This document shows, piece after piece, positions 43,812 through 52,024 of a stretch of 64,000 bases of DNA. A program made the translations under genes and the position numbers. The stretch's first letter is position 1. Every line of letters begins with the position of its first letter. The stretch lies in the NCBI GenBank assembly GCA_004297725.1, contig SCUS01000166.1:62001-126000 (forward strand). Direction: 5' to 3'. Below the pieces are notes generated by a model that saw only the letters and a program-made list of their open reading frames with translations, was not told where the DNA came from and did not search any database. The stretch is from Myxococcaceae bacterium. Its GTDB lineage: Bacteria; Myxococcota_A; Polyangia; Polyangiales; Ga0077539.

Positions 43812-44232
43812 CCGGCCCCTCGGCGATGGCCTCCTCGACCGAGGCCAGCGGCCGGCGGAGCAGCAGCGCGAGGATGGTGCCGAGCTGCGGTCGATCGACG
43901 AAGGCCCGCCAGGTCTCCTCCGGTGTGACCACGGCGAGGTAGCCCGACACGAGGTCGGTGTCGACGCGCACCAGGGTCCCGGCGGTGGCGATGCGCTCGA
44001 TGGAGGGGGCCTCGCGGGCTGTCACCTCGCGCCAGTGGCGGGAGGCCTCCGCGATGCGTGCGGCGGCGGCCTCCGGGGGCTCCGCGAAGAGCGCGGCGAG
44101 CGCAGGGTCGAGGGGCTTCGGGCGGCGAGCCGGAGAGGCGTCGGACTCGGCGGCGAGGTCGGTGGCGAGCTCGATGTCGGCGGCGTCGAGGGCATCGAGG
44201 AGGGTGGGGTCTTCGAGGGGGTCGCGGTTCAT
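43774..44232 (-). CDS. Hypothetical acidic protein, 152 aa
   Basis: ATG 44232 (MNRDPLEDPTLLDALDAADI) is chosen over longer in-frame starts whose sequence is poorer. The product is soluble with an acidic N-terminal helix, a Pro-rich linker and a C-terminal helical region (QLGTILALLLRRPLASVEEA). It has no cysteine, signal peptide or recognised domain. Its 3' end overlaps the transglutaminase gene by 38 bp in convergent orientation. The upstream gap (44233-44344) is shared with the divergent pseudokinase gene. I do not recognise the family; its reality rests on ORF quality and the acidic composition it shares with neighbours. Confidence 0.55.
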   Translation of the reverse strand: MNRDPLEDPTLLDALDAADIELATDLAAESDASPARRPKPLDPALAALFAEPPEAAAARIAEASRHWREVTAREAPSIERIATAGTLVRVDTDLVSGYLAVVTPEETWRAFVDRPQLGTILALLLRRPLASVEEAIAEGPVTLKPTEPAPPT

Positions 44233-44344
44233 GGCGGCGGCGGCCGAGGGATCTACCACGGAGCCCGAGGCCGGGGAGGTCCGCACGATGTGGAGGGAGA
44301 TCCGCTGCTGCAACGATTCCGCATCGGTGATAGAGGGGCCTTGC

Positions 44345-46057
44345 GTGGGCAACGGGAGGCTGGAGCCGGGAAACCTGATCGCCGATGAGTACGTCGTCGG
44401 CGAGGCGCTGCGCGTCGGCGGGGCCGGGGCGGTCTATCGGGCGGTGCGACGGGGCACCGGGGAGCGCTGCGCGGTGATGGTGCTGTCGTCCTCGCTGGGG
44501 GACGTCGCGACGAGGGAGCGCCTGGTGGAGCTGGCCCGGGTGGGGCCTTCGATCGAGAGCGAGCACGTCCCGGCGGTGCTGGCCGCGGGCTTCGACCGGA
44601 CGCTCCAGGCCGCGTGGCTGGTGACGGAGGAGATCGAGGGAGAGGCGCTCCCTGCGGTGCTGGCGAAGACCGGCCCGCTGCCGATCGGGGTGGTCTCGGG
44701 GCTGATGCGACAGGTCTTCGACGCCCTGGCGAGCGCGCACGAGGCGGGGGTGGTGCACGGCGCCCTCACGGCCGACGATGTCTTCGTGGCGCCTTCCCCG
44801 AGGGCGAAGGGCGCCGGGTGGGTGAGCGTGCTCGGCTTCGGCGTGGCGCGCGGCCTGGCCGAGCGTCGATGGCAGGAGGGCCTCCGCGAGGACGACTCCT
44901 CGACGCTCCACTCGGCGGACGTGCGCGCGCTGGGGATGCTCGGCCTCGCGATGCTCTCCGGGAAGGCGGAGCCGGGAGGGGAGAGCACGCTCGCGCCCAG
45001 CGCCACGCTGCAGGGGCTCGGGGTGCCGGATGCGGTGGCGCTCGGGTGGTTCGACGCGTGGTTCGAGGCCTGCGTCGCCGCCGAGCCGGAGGCGCAGTTT
45101 CAGTCGGTCGAGGAGGCCGAGGAGGCGTGGGAGCACGGGGTGGCCGCACCGCAGCGCGCAGGTCGACCGCGGTGGGCGCTGGGCGCGCTGGCGCTGGTGC
45201 TGGTCGGGGTGGCGGTGACCGCGGCACTGCATCTTCGGGGGAGGGTGGAGCGCCATGCGCCGGCGGGGGGCGCGGCCGGGGTGGGTCATCGGCCCGCGGC
45301 GCCGCGCTCGCACTGCCCGGCGGGGATGGTGTGGCTGCCGGGGGGGCAGTTCTTGATGGGCTCGAGGGAAGACCGAGGCGACCCTGACCAGCGGCCGCGG
45401 CACGTCGTGAACATGAGCGGGTTCTGCATGGAGCGCACGGAGGTGACGGTCGGCGCATACGGGCGCTACTGGGCGCTGCGCGGTCATCCCCCGGAGCTGG
45501 CGCCCGACGAGGGATTCAACTGCAACTGGCGCCGGGCCGACCGGGTCGATCACCCGATGAACTGCATCGACTGGCGTGCGGCGCGGGACTACTGCGAGTG
45601 GCCCGGACACCCCGGCGGCCCGAGGAGGCTGCCCACCGAGGCGCAGTGGGAGTTCGCTGCCCACGGGCCGGAGGGGGGAAGGTACCCGTGGGGCGACGGG
45701 GTGCCTGGCGAGCAGGTGTGCTGGTCGGGGGTGTCGCCGCGGCTGGGCACCTGTCAGGTCGGCGCGTCGAGGAGGGACGTCACCTCGACGGGCCTGGTCG
45801 ACATGGCCGGCAACGTCGCCGAGTGGACCGCGGACCTCTACGCCCCGCAGTACGCGGTGCCTGACGCGGCGGTGCCGATCGATCCCGCGGGCCCGGAGTC
45901 GACCCCCGACGGGCTTCGGGTGTTTCGCGGAGGCACCTGGGCGATCAGCGTCCCGTCGGGGCTGAGGGCGGCGACGAGAGGGAGGCACACCGAGTCGATG
46001 CGAGCGCGAGGCGTCGGCTGGCGCTGCGTGAGAGGTCCCTCGGGCGACGACCCGTGA
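44345..46057 (+). CDS. Membrane-anchored pseudokinase fused to an FGE/SUMF-type domain
   Basis: 570 residues. The N-terminal kinase-like domain (about 1-250) keeps the fold (ADEYVVGEALRVGGAGAVYR), but the Lys position reads CAVMVLSS, the catalytic loop reads VVHGALTADDVF instead of HRDxKxxN, and the DFG position reads VLGFGVARG. It is therefore a pseudokinase. A transmembrane helix follows (ALGALALVLVGVAVTAALHL, about 275-295). The periplasmic C-domain is FGE/sulfatase-modifying type (GGQFLMGSREDRG, RRLPTEAQWEFAAHG, DMAGNVAEWTADLY, FRGGTW). The usual cysteine pair of formylglycine-generating enzymes is missing in FRGGTWAISVPSGLRAAT. Start GTG 44345 has GAGGGG 6 bp upstream; ATG 44288 is an alternative. 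Confidence 0.9.
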   Translation: MGNGRLEPGNLIADEYVVGEALRVGGAGAVYRAVRRGTGERCAVMVLSSSLGDVATRERLVELARVGPSIESEHVPAVLAAGFDRTLQAAWLVTEEIEGEALPAVLAKTGPLPIGVVSGLMRQVFDALASAHEAGVVHGALTADDVFVAPSPRAKGAGWVSVLGFGVARGLAERRWQEGLREDDSSTLHSADVRALGMLGLAMLSGKAEPGGESTLAPSATLQGLGVPDAVALGWFDAWFEACVAAEPEAQFQSVEEAEEAWEHGVAAPQRAGRPRWALGALALVLVGVAVTAALHLRGRVERHAPAGGAAGVGHRPAAPRSHCPAGMVWLPGGQFLMGSREDRGDPDQRPRHVVNMSGFCMERTEVTVGAYGRYWALRGHPPELAPDEGFNCNWRRADRVDHPMNCIDWRAARDYCEWPGHPGGPRRLPTEAQWEFAAHGPEGGRYPWGDGVPGEQVCWSGVSPRLGTCQVGASRRDVTSTGLVDMAGNVAEWTADLYAPQYAVPDAAVPIDPAGPESTPDGLRVFRGGTWAISVPSGLRAATRGRHTESMRARGVGWRCVRGPSGDDP

Positions 46058-46101
46058 CAACCCGCGGGCGCGGCGACGTATCATCCGGCCGGAGACCCGA
46101 C

Positions 46102-48243
46102 ATGAACCATTCCTCGCTCACTCTCGTGCTAGGCCTCCTCGCGGCGCAGGGCCTCGGGTGCCAGCGCGACCGCCCTTCGGCCCCCGCGACGCGCCCTGTG
46201 CAGGCCGGTCCCAACGCGCTCGGCCCCGACGGCCGCCCTCGCGCCGGGGTGCCTGGGACTCCCGCTCGCCCCACCCGGGTGGGCCTCGCCGTCGGCATCG
46301 TCGAGGGGCGCATCAAGCCGCCCGACGACAAGCCCAACGACGACGAAGACCGCCACCGCGTGCACCCCGAGTGGTACCCCACCGGCCAGCCCGACAACCC
46401 CTACCCCGCGGGCACGGTGATCCCGATCGCGCCGCCGCCGCCGGGGCTCTCCATCACCCCGCTGCCGCCGATGCAGCCCATGGGGCAGCCGTCGATGCAG
46501 CCCATGGGGCAGCCGTCGATGCGACCCATCGGGCAGCCGTCGATGCAGCCCATGGGAAACAACGGCGTGACCATGGTGCCGATGGGCTCGCCGGGGGTGC
46601 CGCCCCAGGCGCCGAGCGCGGTCCCGATGGCGGGCAACGGGGTGACCATGGTGCCGATGCCGGCGCCCGGCGGACAGCCCTCCGCGCCGGCTCCGGCTCC
46701 GCAGGGGCAGCCCGCTCCGACCGCAACCGGGGCCGTGGCGCAGAGCTTCGAGGGGACGCTCGATGCCTCGGCGGAGCGCGACCCCGGCGGGCGCTACTTC
46801 CGGGTGCACCAGGTCTCGCTCCAGCGCGGCTCGCGCGTGGCGATCACCATGCAGAGCCCGCAGTTCGACACCCTGCTCCGGGTCGAGCCGCCCACCGGAG
46901 ACGCGGTCGAGAACGATGACGTGGCGAGGGAGGACACCAACTCGCGCGTCGACTTCACCGCCCCCATCGACGGCCGCTACCGCATCGTGGCGACCTCCTA
47001 CGCCCCGGCCACGGCGGGCGCGTACACCATCCAGGTGAGCGCCGGCGCGCCGGGCCAGGGGCTCATGGTCACCGGCTCCAACAACAACGCCCCCGACGCG
47101 CAGACCGGCCCCGGCGGAACCATCGTCCCAGGCACCCCCGTCAACGAGTACCTGACCCCGGGAGATCCCTCCTCGGGCGGGCGCTTCGTACGGTCGTACC
47201 GACTCGACGGCAGCCAGGGGGACATGGTCTCGCTGCGGCTCACCTCGACGGGCTTCGACCCCACGATCGCGCTCATCGCCCCCAACGGGCAGCGATGGAG
47301 CAACGACGACACCAGCCCCTCGGACACCAACAGCACCCTCGCGATGACGCTCCCCTCGGCCGGGAGCTACCGGGTCGAGGTGTCGTCCTACCGCCCCGGG
47401 GCCACCGGTCCGTTCAGCCTCACGCTCAGCTCGTCGGCGCGCCCGACGGTGGCGACCAACGGCGCTCCCGTGGGCAGCGTCGCGGGCCGCTCGGGGCAGG
47501 GCAACATGTACGGCATCTTCGTCGGCATCTCCGACTACGGCGGCCGCGGCAACCTCTACGGCTGCGCCGACGACGCGAGGCAGCTCGCCCAGGCGTACAT
47601 CAACGCGCACCTCGGGAGCGCGCAGAACTTCGTGGTGCTCACCGACGCCGAGGCCACCACCTCCGCGGTGTCGCAGGCCTTCCAGGCGATGAGCTCGCGC
47701 GTCGGGGCCAACGACGTGTTCATGTTCTTCCACTCGGGTCACGGCAACCGCACGGAGTCGCACGACACCGCCGCCGACCCGGACGGCTACGTCGAGTCCA
47801 TCGTGCTGCGCGACGGGGAGATCAACGCCCACCAGATGGCGAGGCTCTTCGACGGGGTGCGCGCCGATGTCGACATGCTGGCGCTCGACAGCTGCTACTC
47901 CGGCGGCTTCGAGCGGGCCTTCGCCTCGTCGCGCAACCGCTTCGGGATGTACAGCTCCGAGGAGGACGTGCTCTCCCAGGTGGCCCAGCGCTTCCAGGCG
48001 GGCGGGTACCTCTCGTACTTCCTGCGGCGCGGCGTCTCCGAGGCCGACAACAACCACGACGGCGCCGTGCGCGCGGGCGAGCTCGCGGACTACCTCCACC
48101 GGCAGTACGCGCAGAACCTCCAGCAGATGCAGACCCAGGACGGCCAGGAGGTCGACACCTGGCAGCACCTGGTGATCAACCGCTCGGGCGTCGCCCTCAG
48201 CGACCAGCTCTGGCGCTTCCCCCTGGTGGCCTCGGCGCGGTGA
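46102..48243 (+). CDS. Lipoprotein with PPC-like domains, a caspase-like peptidase and an EF-hand loop
   Basis: 713 residues. Lipobox GLGC (Cys20) precedes a Pro/Met-rich linker with a 24-bp-unit repeat (46471-46557). Two prepeptidase C-terminal (PPC)-like beta domains follow, about 215-325 (PQFDTLLRVEPPTGD) and 345-450 (FDPTIALIAPNGQ). The C-terminal C14 caspase-like domain has a catalytic His in MFFHSGHGN (His547) and Cys598 in LDSCYSGG. DNNHDGAVRAGE at about residue 649 fits a canonical EF-hand calcium loop. The protein would face the periplasm or the cell surface as a calcium-responsive peptidase, although enzyme activity is inferred. It lies 44 bp after the pseudokinase-FGE gene. ATG 46102. 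Confidence 0.9.
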   Translation: MNHSSLTLVLGLLAAQGLGCQRDRPSAPATRPVQAGPNALGPDGRPRAGVPGTPARPTRVGLAVGIVEGRIKPPDDKPNDDEDRHRVHPEWYPTGQPDNPYPAGTVIPIAPPPPGLSITPLPPMQPMGQPSMQPMGQPSMRPIGQPSMQPMGNNGVTMVPMGSPGVPPQAPSAVPMAGNGVTMVPMPAPGGQPSAPAPAPQGQPAPTATGAVAQSFEGTLDASAERDPGGRYFRVHQVSLQRGSRVAITMQSPQFDTLLRVEPPTGDAVENDDVAREDTNSRVDFTAPIDGRYRIVATSYAPATAGAYTIQVSAGAPGQGLMVTGSNNNAPDAQTGPGGTIVPGTPVNEYLTPGDPSSGGRFVRSYRLDGSQGDMVSLRLTSTGFDPTIALIAPNGQRWSNDDTSPSDTNSTLAMTLPSAGSYRVEVSSYRPGATGPFSLTLSSSARPTVATNGAPVGSVAGRSGQGNMYGIFVGISDYGGRGNLYGCADDARQLAQAYINAHLGSAQNFVVLTDAEATTSAVSQAFQAMSSRVGANDVFMFFHSGHGNRTESHDTAADPDGYVESIVLRDGEINAHQMARLFDGVRADVDMLALDSCYSGGFERAFASSRNRFGMYSSEEDVLSQVAQRFQAGGYLSYFLRRGVSEADNNHDGAVRAGELADYLHRQYAQNLQQMQTQDGQEVDTWQHLVINRSGVALSDQLWRFPLVASAR
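46471..46557. repeat. 24-bp tandem repeat in the caspase-like lipoprotein linker
   Basis: Three and a half copies of a 24-nt unit encode Met-Gln-Pro-Met-Gly-Gln-Pro-Ser. The third unit carries two substitutions and the fourth is partial. It falls in the low-complexity spacer between the lipid anchor and the first PPC-like domain, so variation would change linker length in steps of eight residues. Confidence 0.85.
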
Positions 48244-48250
48244 GGCCCGC

Positions 48251-49423
48251 GTGCTGATCCTCGCGAGCGTCGTGCTGCTGGCGTGGGCGGTCCAGCTCTG
48301 GCTGGCGCTGCGCATCCGCCGCGCGCTCCCGGCGCTCTCCGAGCTGCCGGTGCTGTCGCGCGAGGCGTGGCCCCTGCTCTCGATCATCGTGCCCGCGCGC
48401 GACGAGGGACTGCACGTCGGCGCCGCGCTCGCGTCGAAGCTCTCCTGCGGCTACCCCTCGCTGGAGGTGGTGGCCATCGACGACCGCTCCACCGACGACA
48501 CCGGGGCCATCATCGACCGTGCGGCGGCGGCCGATCCTCGGGTGGTCGCGGTGCACGTCACGGCGCTCCCGGAGGGATGGCTCGGCAAGGTGCACGCGAT
48601 GGCCCGAGGGCTGGAGCGGGTCCGCGGCGAGTGGGTGCTTCTGAGCGACGCGGACGTGCACGTCGAGCCGGGCGTGCTCGAGCGCCTGGTCGCGTGGGCC
48701 GAGGCGGGCGGCATCGACCTGGTGGCGGTGTTTCCGAAGATGCACCCCGTGGGGCTGCTCATCGACGCGTCGCTGGCGTCGATGATCCGGGTGCTCCCGC
48801 TCGCGGGGCGGGCGTGGCGCGGCAACGACGACACCAGCTCCATCGGGATGAGCGTCGGCGCCTTCACGCTGGTGCGCCGCGCCGCGCTGCTCGAGAGCGA
48901 CGCCCTCGGCCACCTGCGGATGGAGGTCGCCGACGACGTGGCCCTCGGCGCGTACCTGAAGCAGCGGGGCGCGCGGTGCCGCGTGCTGGTGGGTCACGCT
49001 GACGTGCACCTGGTGTTCATGCACTCGATCGCGGCGCTGGTGCGCAGCGCCGACAAGGGCGGCGGGATGCTCGGGTTCTCCTGGTGGCGCCCGGTGTTCT
49101 TCGGGCTCGCGCCGGTGGTGCTCGACGTGGTGATCCCGGCGTGGGCGCTGGCCTCCGGCGGGGCCGCGGCGGCGGTCGGTGCGGCGGCCCTCGCGATGGC
49201 GACGGCGACCCACCTGGTGCTCTCGCGACACTTCGACGGACCGATCCGAGGCGCGCTGCTCTGGCCGCTGGGGGAGGCCTTCATGGGGGCGCTCACCCTC
49301 CGCGCGGGCCTGCTCGCCTGGAAGGACCAGGGGGTCTTCTGGCGCCGGACCTTCTATCCCCGCGCGGTGCTCGAAGCGGGGAAGAAGCTCGACATGATCT
49401 CCATGAGGGTGAGTCCGCCGTAG
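48251..49423 (+). CDS. Glycosyltransferase family 2 (HpnB/CruC-like), membrane bound
   Basis: 390 residues. An N-terminal hydrophobic segment (LILASVVLLAWAVQLWLAL) leads to a GT-A domain with LSIIVPARDEGLHVGAALAS, the nucleotide-sugar site AIDDRSTDDT, a DxD-type ALLSDADVHVEPG and a second acidic site EVADDVALGAYL. Two or three C-terminal hydrophobic segments follow. Start is GTG 48251, 7 bp after the caspase-like gene's stop, so the two are probably cotranscribed. Members of this type are named hopene-associated or carotenoid-modifying transferases, but the neighbourhood here is a surface peptidase and a pseudokinase; a glycolipid or cell-envelope role is equally possible. Confidence 0.82.
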   Translation: MLILASVVLLAWAVQLWLALRIRRALPALSELPVLSREAWPLLSIIVPARDEGLHVGAALASKLSCGYPSLEVVAIDDRSTDDTGAIIDRAAAADPRVVAVHVTALPEGWLGKVHAMARGLERVRGEWVLLSDADVHVEPGVLERLVAWAEAGGIDLVAVFPKMHPVGLLIDASLASMIRVLPLAGRAWRGNDDTSSIGMSVGAFTLVRRAALLESDALGHLRMEVADDVALGAYLKQRGARCRVLVGHADVHLVFMHSIAALVRSADKGGGMLGFSWWRPVFFGLAPVVLDVVIPAWALASGGAAAAVGAAALAMATATHLVLSRHFDGPIRGALLWPLGEAFMGALTLRAGLLAWKDQGVFWRRTFYPRAVLEAGKKLDMISMRVSPP

Positions 49424-49439
49424 GGCTTCGGCCGCCCGC

Positions 49440-50930
49440 TCACCCCCCGACCATCCACGCTCCCAGCGTCGCGTCCGTCGCCTCGCTCGCGGGCACCTCG
49501 CCCACGACCGCGCCCCGTCGCAGCACCATCACCCGATCGCTCAGCGCTCGCAGCTCGTCGAGCTCCGACGACACCAGCACCACCGCCACGCCCTTCGCCC
49601 TCAGCCCCCGCAGCGCCCCGCGGATCACCTCCGCCGCCCGCAGGTCGACCCCTCTCGTGGGCTGCGCCACCAGCAGCAGCCGCGTCGCGGTCCGCAGCTC
49701 TCGCGCCATCAGCACCTTCTGCTGGTTGCCCCCCGACAGCGAGGCAAGCACCGCGTCAGGGTCCGTCGGCCGCACGTCGAAGCGCGCGATCGCCTCCGCC
49801 GCGACCTCCCTCGCCGCCGCCCCGTCGTAGCGGCCTCCCAGGGTCGCCGTCGCCACCTCGCCCAGCGCCAGGTTCTCCGCCACCGTGAGCTCGCCGAAGA
49901 GCCCGTGGCCCTCGCGGTCCTCCGGAACGAAGCCGACGCCACGGGCGCGCCGCCCGGCCACCGTCTCTCGCGTCACGTCCTCGCCGCCCAGGGTGATCGT
50001 CCCCGCCTCGCAGGGGCGCATCCCCGAGAGCATCTCCAGCAGCGCCCGCTGCCCGTTGCCCTCGACCCCGGCCACCCCCAGCACCTCGCCCGCCCTCAGC
50101 GTCAGCGTGAACGGACCCGCTCCCCCGCCTCGCAGGTCGCGCACCGACAGCGCCTCGCCGGCGGCCCCCTCCGCCTCAACAGCTTTACCCGACACGGTAT
50201 GCTGCGCGTCGCCCACCACCGCCGCGACCACCGCCTCGTGGCTCGTCGCCGCGACCTCCGTGGTGAGCGCCACCTTGCCCCGGCGCAGCACGGTGATCTC
50301 GTCCGCCACCGCGAACACCTCGTCGAGCTTGTGCGTCACCAGCAGCACCGCCGCGCCCTGCGCCGCCATCGCGCGGATCGCCGCCAGCAGCTCCGTCACC
50401 TCCGCGGGGGAGAGCACCGCCGTCGGCTCGTCGAGCAGCACCACCGTCGCCCCGCGGTGCAGCACCTTCAGGATCTCCACCCGCTGCCGCTCCCCGACGC
50501 CCAGCGAGGCCACCGTGGCCGACGGGTCCACGGGCATCCCCCGCGCCTCGGCCAGCGAGCGCACCCGGGCGTCCATCGCCGCGCGGTCGAGCATCCACCC
50601 GAAGAGGCCGCGCCGTGGCTCGGCGCCCAGCACGACGTTCTCGGCGACGGTGAGCGCCTCGGCCAGCATGAAGTGCTGGTGCACCACGCCGATGCCCGCG
50701 CCCAGCGCGGCGCGCACGTCCCCGGGAGGCAGCTCGGACTCGTCGACGGTGACGCTCCCCGCGTCGGGGGCCACGAGGCCGCAGAGGCAGCGGATGAGGG
50801 TGCTCTTGCCCGCGCCGTTCTCTCCGACGAGCGCGTGCACCCGGCCGGGGGTGAGGGTGAGCGAGGCGTCGTCCAGCGAGACGCAGTCGCCGTAGGCCTT
50901 GCGCAGCCCTCGCGCCCTCAGCGAAGGCAT
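49440..50930 (-). CDS. Double-NBD ABC transporter ATPase (sugar/nucleoside BMP type), no permease beside it
   Basis: 496 residues with two ABC nucleotide-binding domains in one chain. The first has Walker A GENGAGKSTLIR, a signature region SLGVGERQRVE and Walker B VVLLDEPTAVL. The second has the degenerate Walker A GVEGNGQRAL, signature SLSGGNQQKVLMAREL and Walker B LLLVAQPTRGVDL. This layout, with GNGQ in the second domain, is typical of the importers of sugars, nucleosides and BMP-type lipoproteins. No permease or solute-binding protein gene is adjacent, so the partners must be elsewhere or absent. The start overlaps the PpiC gene stop by one base (TGATG), so translation is coupled. Confidence 0.93.
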   Translation of the reverse strand: MPSLRARGLRKAYGDCVSLDDASLTLTPGRVHALVGENGAGKSTLIRCLCGLVAPDAGSVTVDESELPPGDVRAALGAGIGVVHQHFMLAEALTVAENVVLGAEPRRGLFGWMLDRAAMDARVRSLAEARGMPVDPSATVASLGVGERQRVEILKVLHRGATVVLLDEPTAVLSPAEVTELLAAIRAMAAQGAAVLLVTHKLDEVFAVADEITVLRRGKVALTTEVAATSHEAVVAAVVGDAQHTVSGKAVEAEGAAGEALSVRDLRGGGAGPFTLTLRAGEVLGVAGVEGNGQRALLEMLSGMRPCEAGTITLGGEDVTRETVAGRRARGVGFVPEDREGHGLFGELTVAENLALGEVATATLGGRYDGAAAREVAAEAIARFDVRPTDPDAVLASLSGGNQQKVLMARELRTATRLLLVAQPTRGVDLRAAEVIRGALRGLRAKGVAVVLVSSELDELRALSDRVMVLRRGAVVGEVPASEATDATLGAWMVGG

Positions 50931-51946
50931 CAGTGCGGGTCGGCGTGCGGGCGGGCCTGCGGGTCGAAGGGAGGCAGGTTGCCCAGCTCGCCGGGCGGGA
51001 GATGGATCAGGTCGAGGCGGTCTTCGTGCACCTCCGGGTGCAGCCGGTCGCGCGCCTCCTGGAGCAGCGCCGCGGTGCGCTGGGTGCGGCGGTCGCGCAC
51101 CAGGAAGCCCCGGATGGTCGCCACCACGCCGGGGTCGCTGACCTCGCGGCGGAGCGCGGGGCGCGTCCCGGTGAGCACCCCGACGCCGAAGCGGTTGTTG
51201 GCCAGTGCCACGGGCTGCGCGGTGACGTCCATCTCCCGGTTGAGGGTGAACACCGCCGCGGCCAGCGCCGGGTCGACGGGCTGCCCATCGCCCGTGGGCG
51301 CGCCGCTGCGCTGGAAGTAGAACACGTCCCCGTCGCGGGCCTTGGAGGGCTCGTCGACCGAGTGCTGGCGCACCAGCTCCCGCACCCGACGAAGGTCGCC
51401 CCGCGCCGCGCGCACGTCGGCGATGGCCCTCGCGGCGGTCTCCCGGTCGGCGGTGATGATCACCGTCGCGCGGCGGTACTCGGGCTGCTGGTAGTCCGCG
51501 AGGTGCGCCTGGTAGTAGGCGGTCACCTCGCTCGCGGAGATGGACTCCGGGGTCACCGACTCGAGCACCGCGCGCTGCTCCAGCCGCTGCGACAGGATGC
51601 GACGCACCGACGCGGACACCTCGGGGTTGCGGTCGAGCCCCTGGCGCCTCGCCTCGGCGGCCAGCAGGAAGGTCGTCACCAGGTTCTCGAGGTACGCGCG
51701 CCGCTCCTCGGGGGCGAGGTAGCGCTGGCGCACGGGCCCGGGCGCCTCGTTGAGCATGTCCTCGAACTCGCCCACGGTGATGGCCTGGTCGCCCACGCGG
51801 GCCACCACCTGCGCCCGCCGCGCGGCCTCCGCGGGCGTCACCCCGGCGTCCGCCGAGGGGGCAGGGGCGGGCTGCGCCCCCGCGAGCTCAGGGGAGAGCA
51901 GGCCGACGAAGAACAGCGGGAGCAGGCGCGCAACAGGGCTTCGCAT
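50930..51946 (-). CDS. Secreted PpiC-type peptidyl-prolyl isomerase (SurA/PrsA-like)
   Basis: 338 residues: signal peptide (RLLPLFFVGLLSPELAGA), then a SurA-like N-terminal helical segment with VARVGDQAITVGEFEDMLNEAPG and the PpiC-type motif ITADRETAARAIADVRAARGD. A rotamase-like region around 175-280 (DGDVFYFQRSG, FTLNREMDVTAQPVALANNRFGVGVL) and a Pro-rich tail follow. It is expected to fold outer-membrane or secreted proteins in the periplasm. It is transcribed upstream of the ABC ATPase gene with a one-base overlap. The upstream gap (51947-52024) is shared with a divergent zinc-ribbon pseudokinase. ATG 51946. Confidence 0.85.
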   Translation of the reverse strand: MRSPVARLLPLFFVGLLSPELAGAQPAPAPSADAGVTPAEAARRAQVVARVGDQAITVGEFEDMLNEAPGPVRQRYLAPEERRAYLENLVTTFLLAAEARRQGLDRNPEVSASVRRILSQRLEQRAVLESVTPESISASEVTAYYQAHLADYQQPEYRRATVIITADRETAARAIADVRAARGDLRRVRELVRQHSVDEPSKARDGDVFYFQRSGAPTGDGQPVDPALAAAVFTLNREMDVTAQPVALANNRFGVGVLTGTRPALRREVSDPGVVATIRGFLVRDRRTQRTAALLQEARDRLHPEVHEDRLDLIHLPPGELGNLPPFDPQARPHADPH

Positions 51947-52024
51947 CGGTGGAGACGTCGGGTCGCATGGGCCCGCCCGGGACGTCAAGCGCCGCGCGTA
52001 CGTGGTAGCGTGCGCCCTGCGCCG

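Noticed and set aside
44345..46057. Assignment of the FGE-like domain as a formylglycine-generating enzyme
   Set aside because: The expected cysteine pair near the C-terminus is absent in FRGGTWAISVPSGLRAAT, and no sulfatase gene is close.
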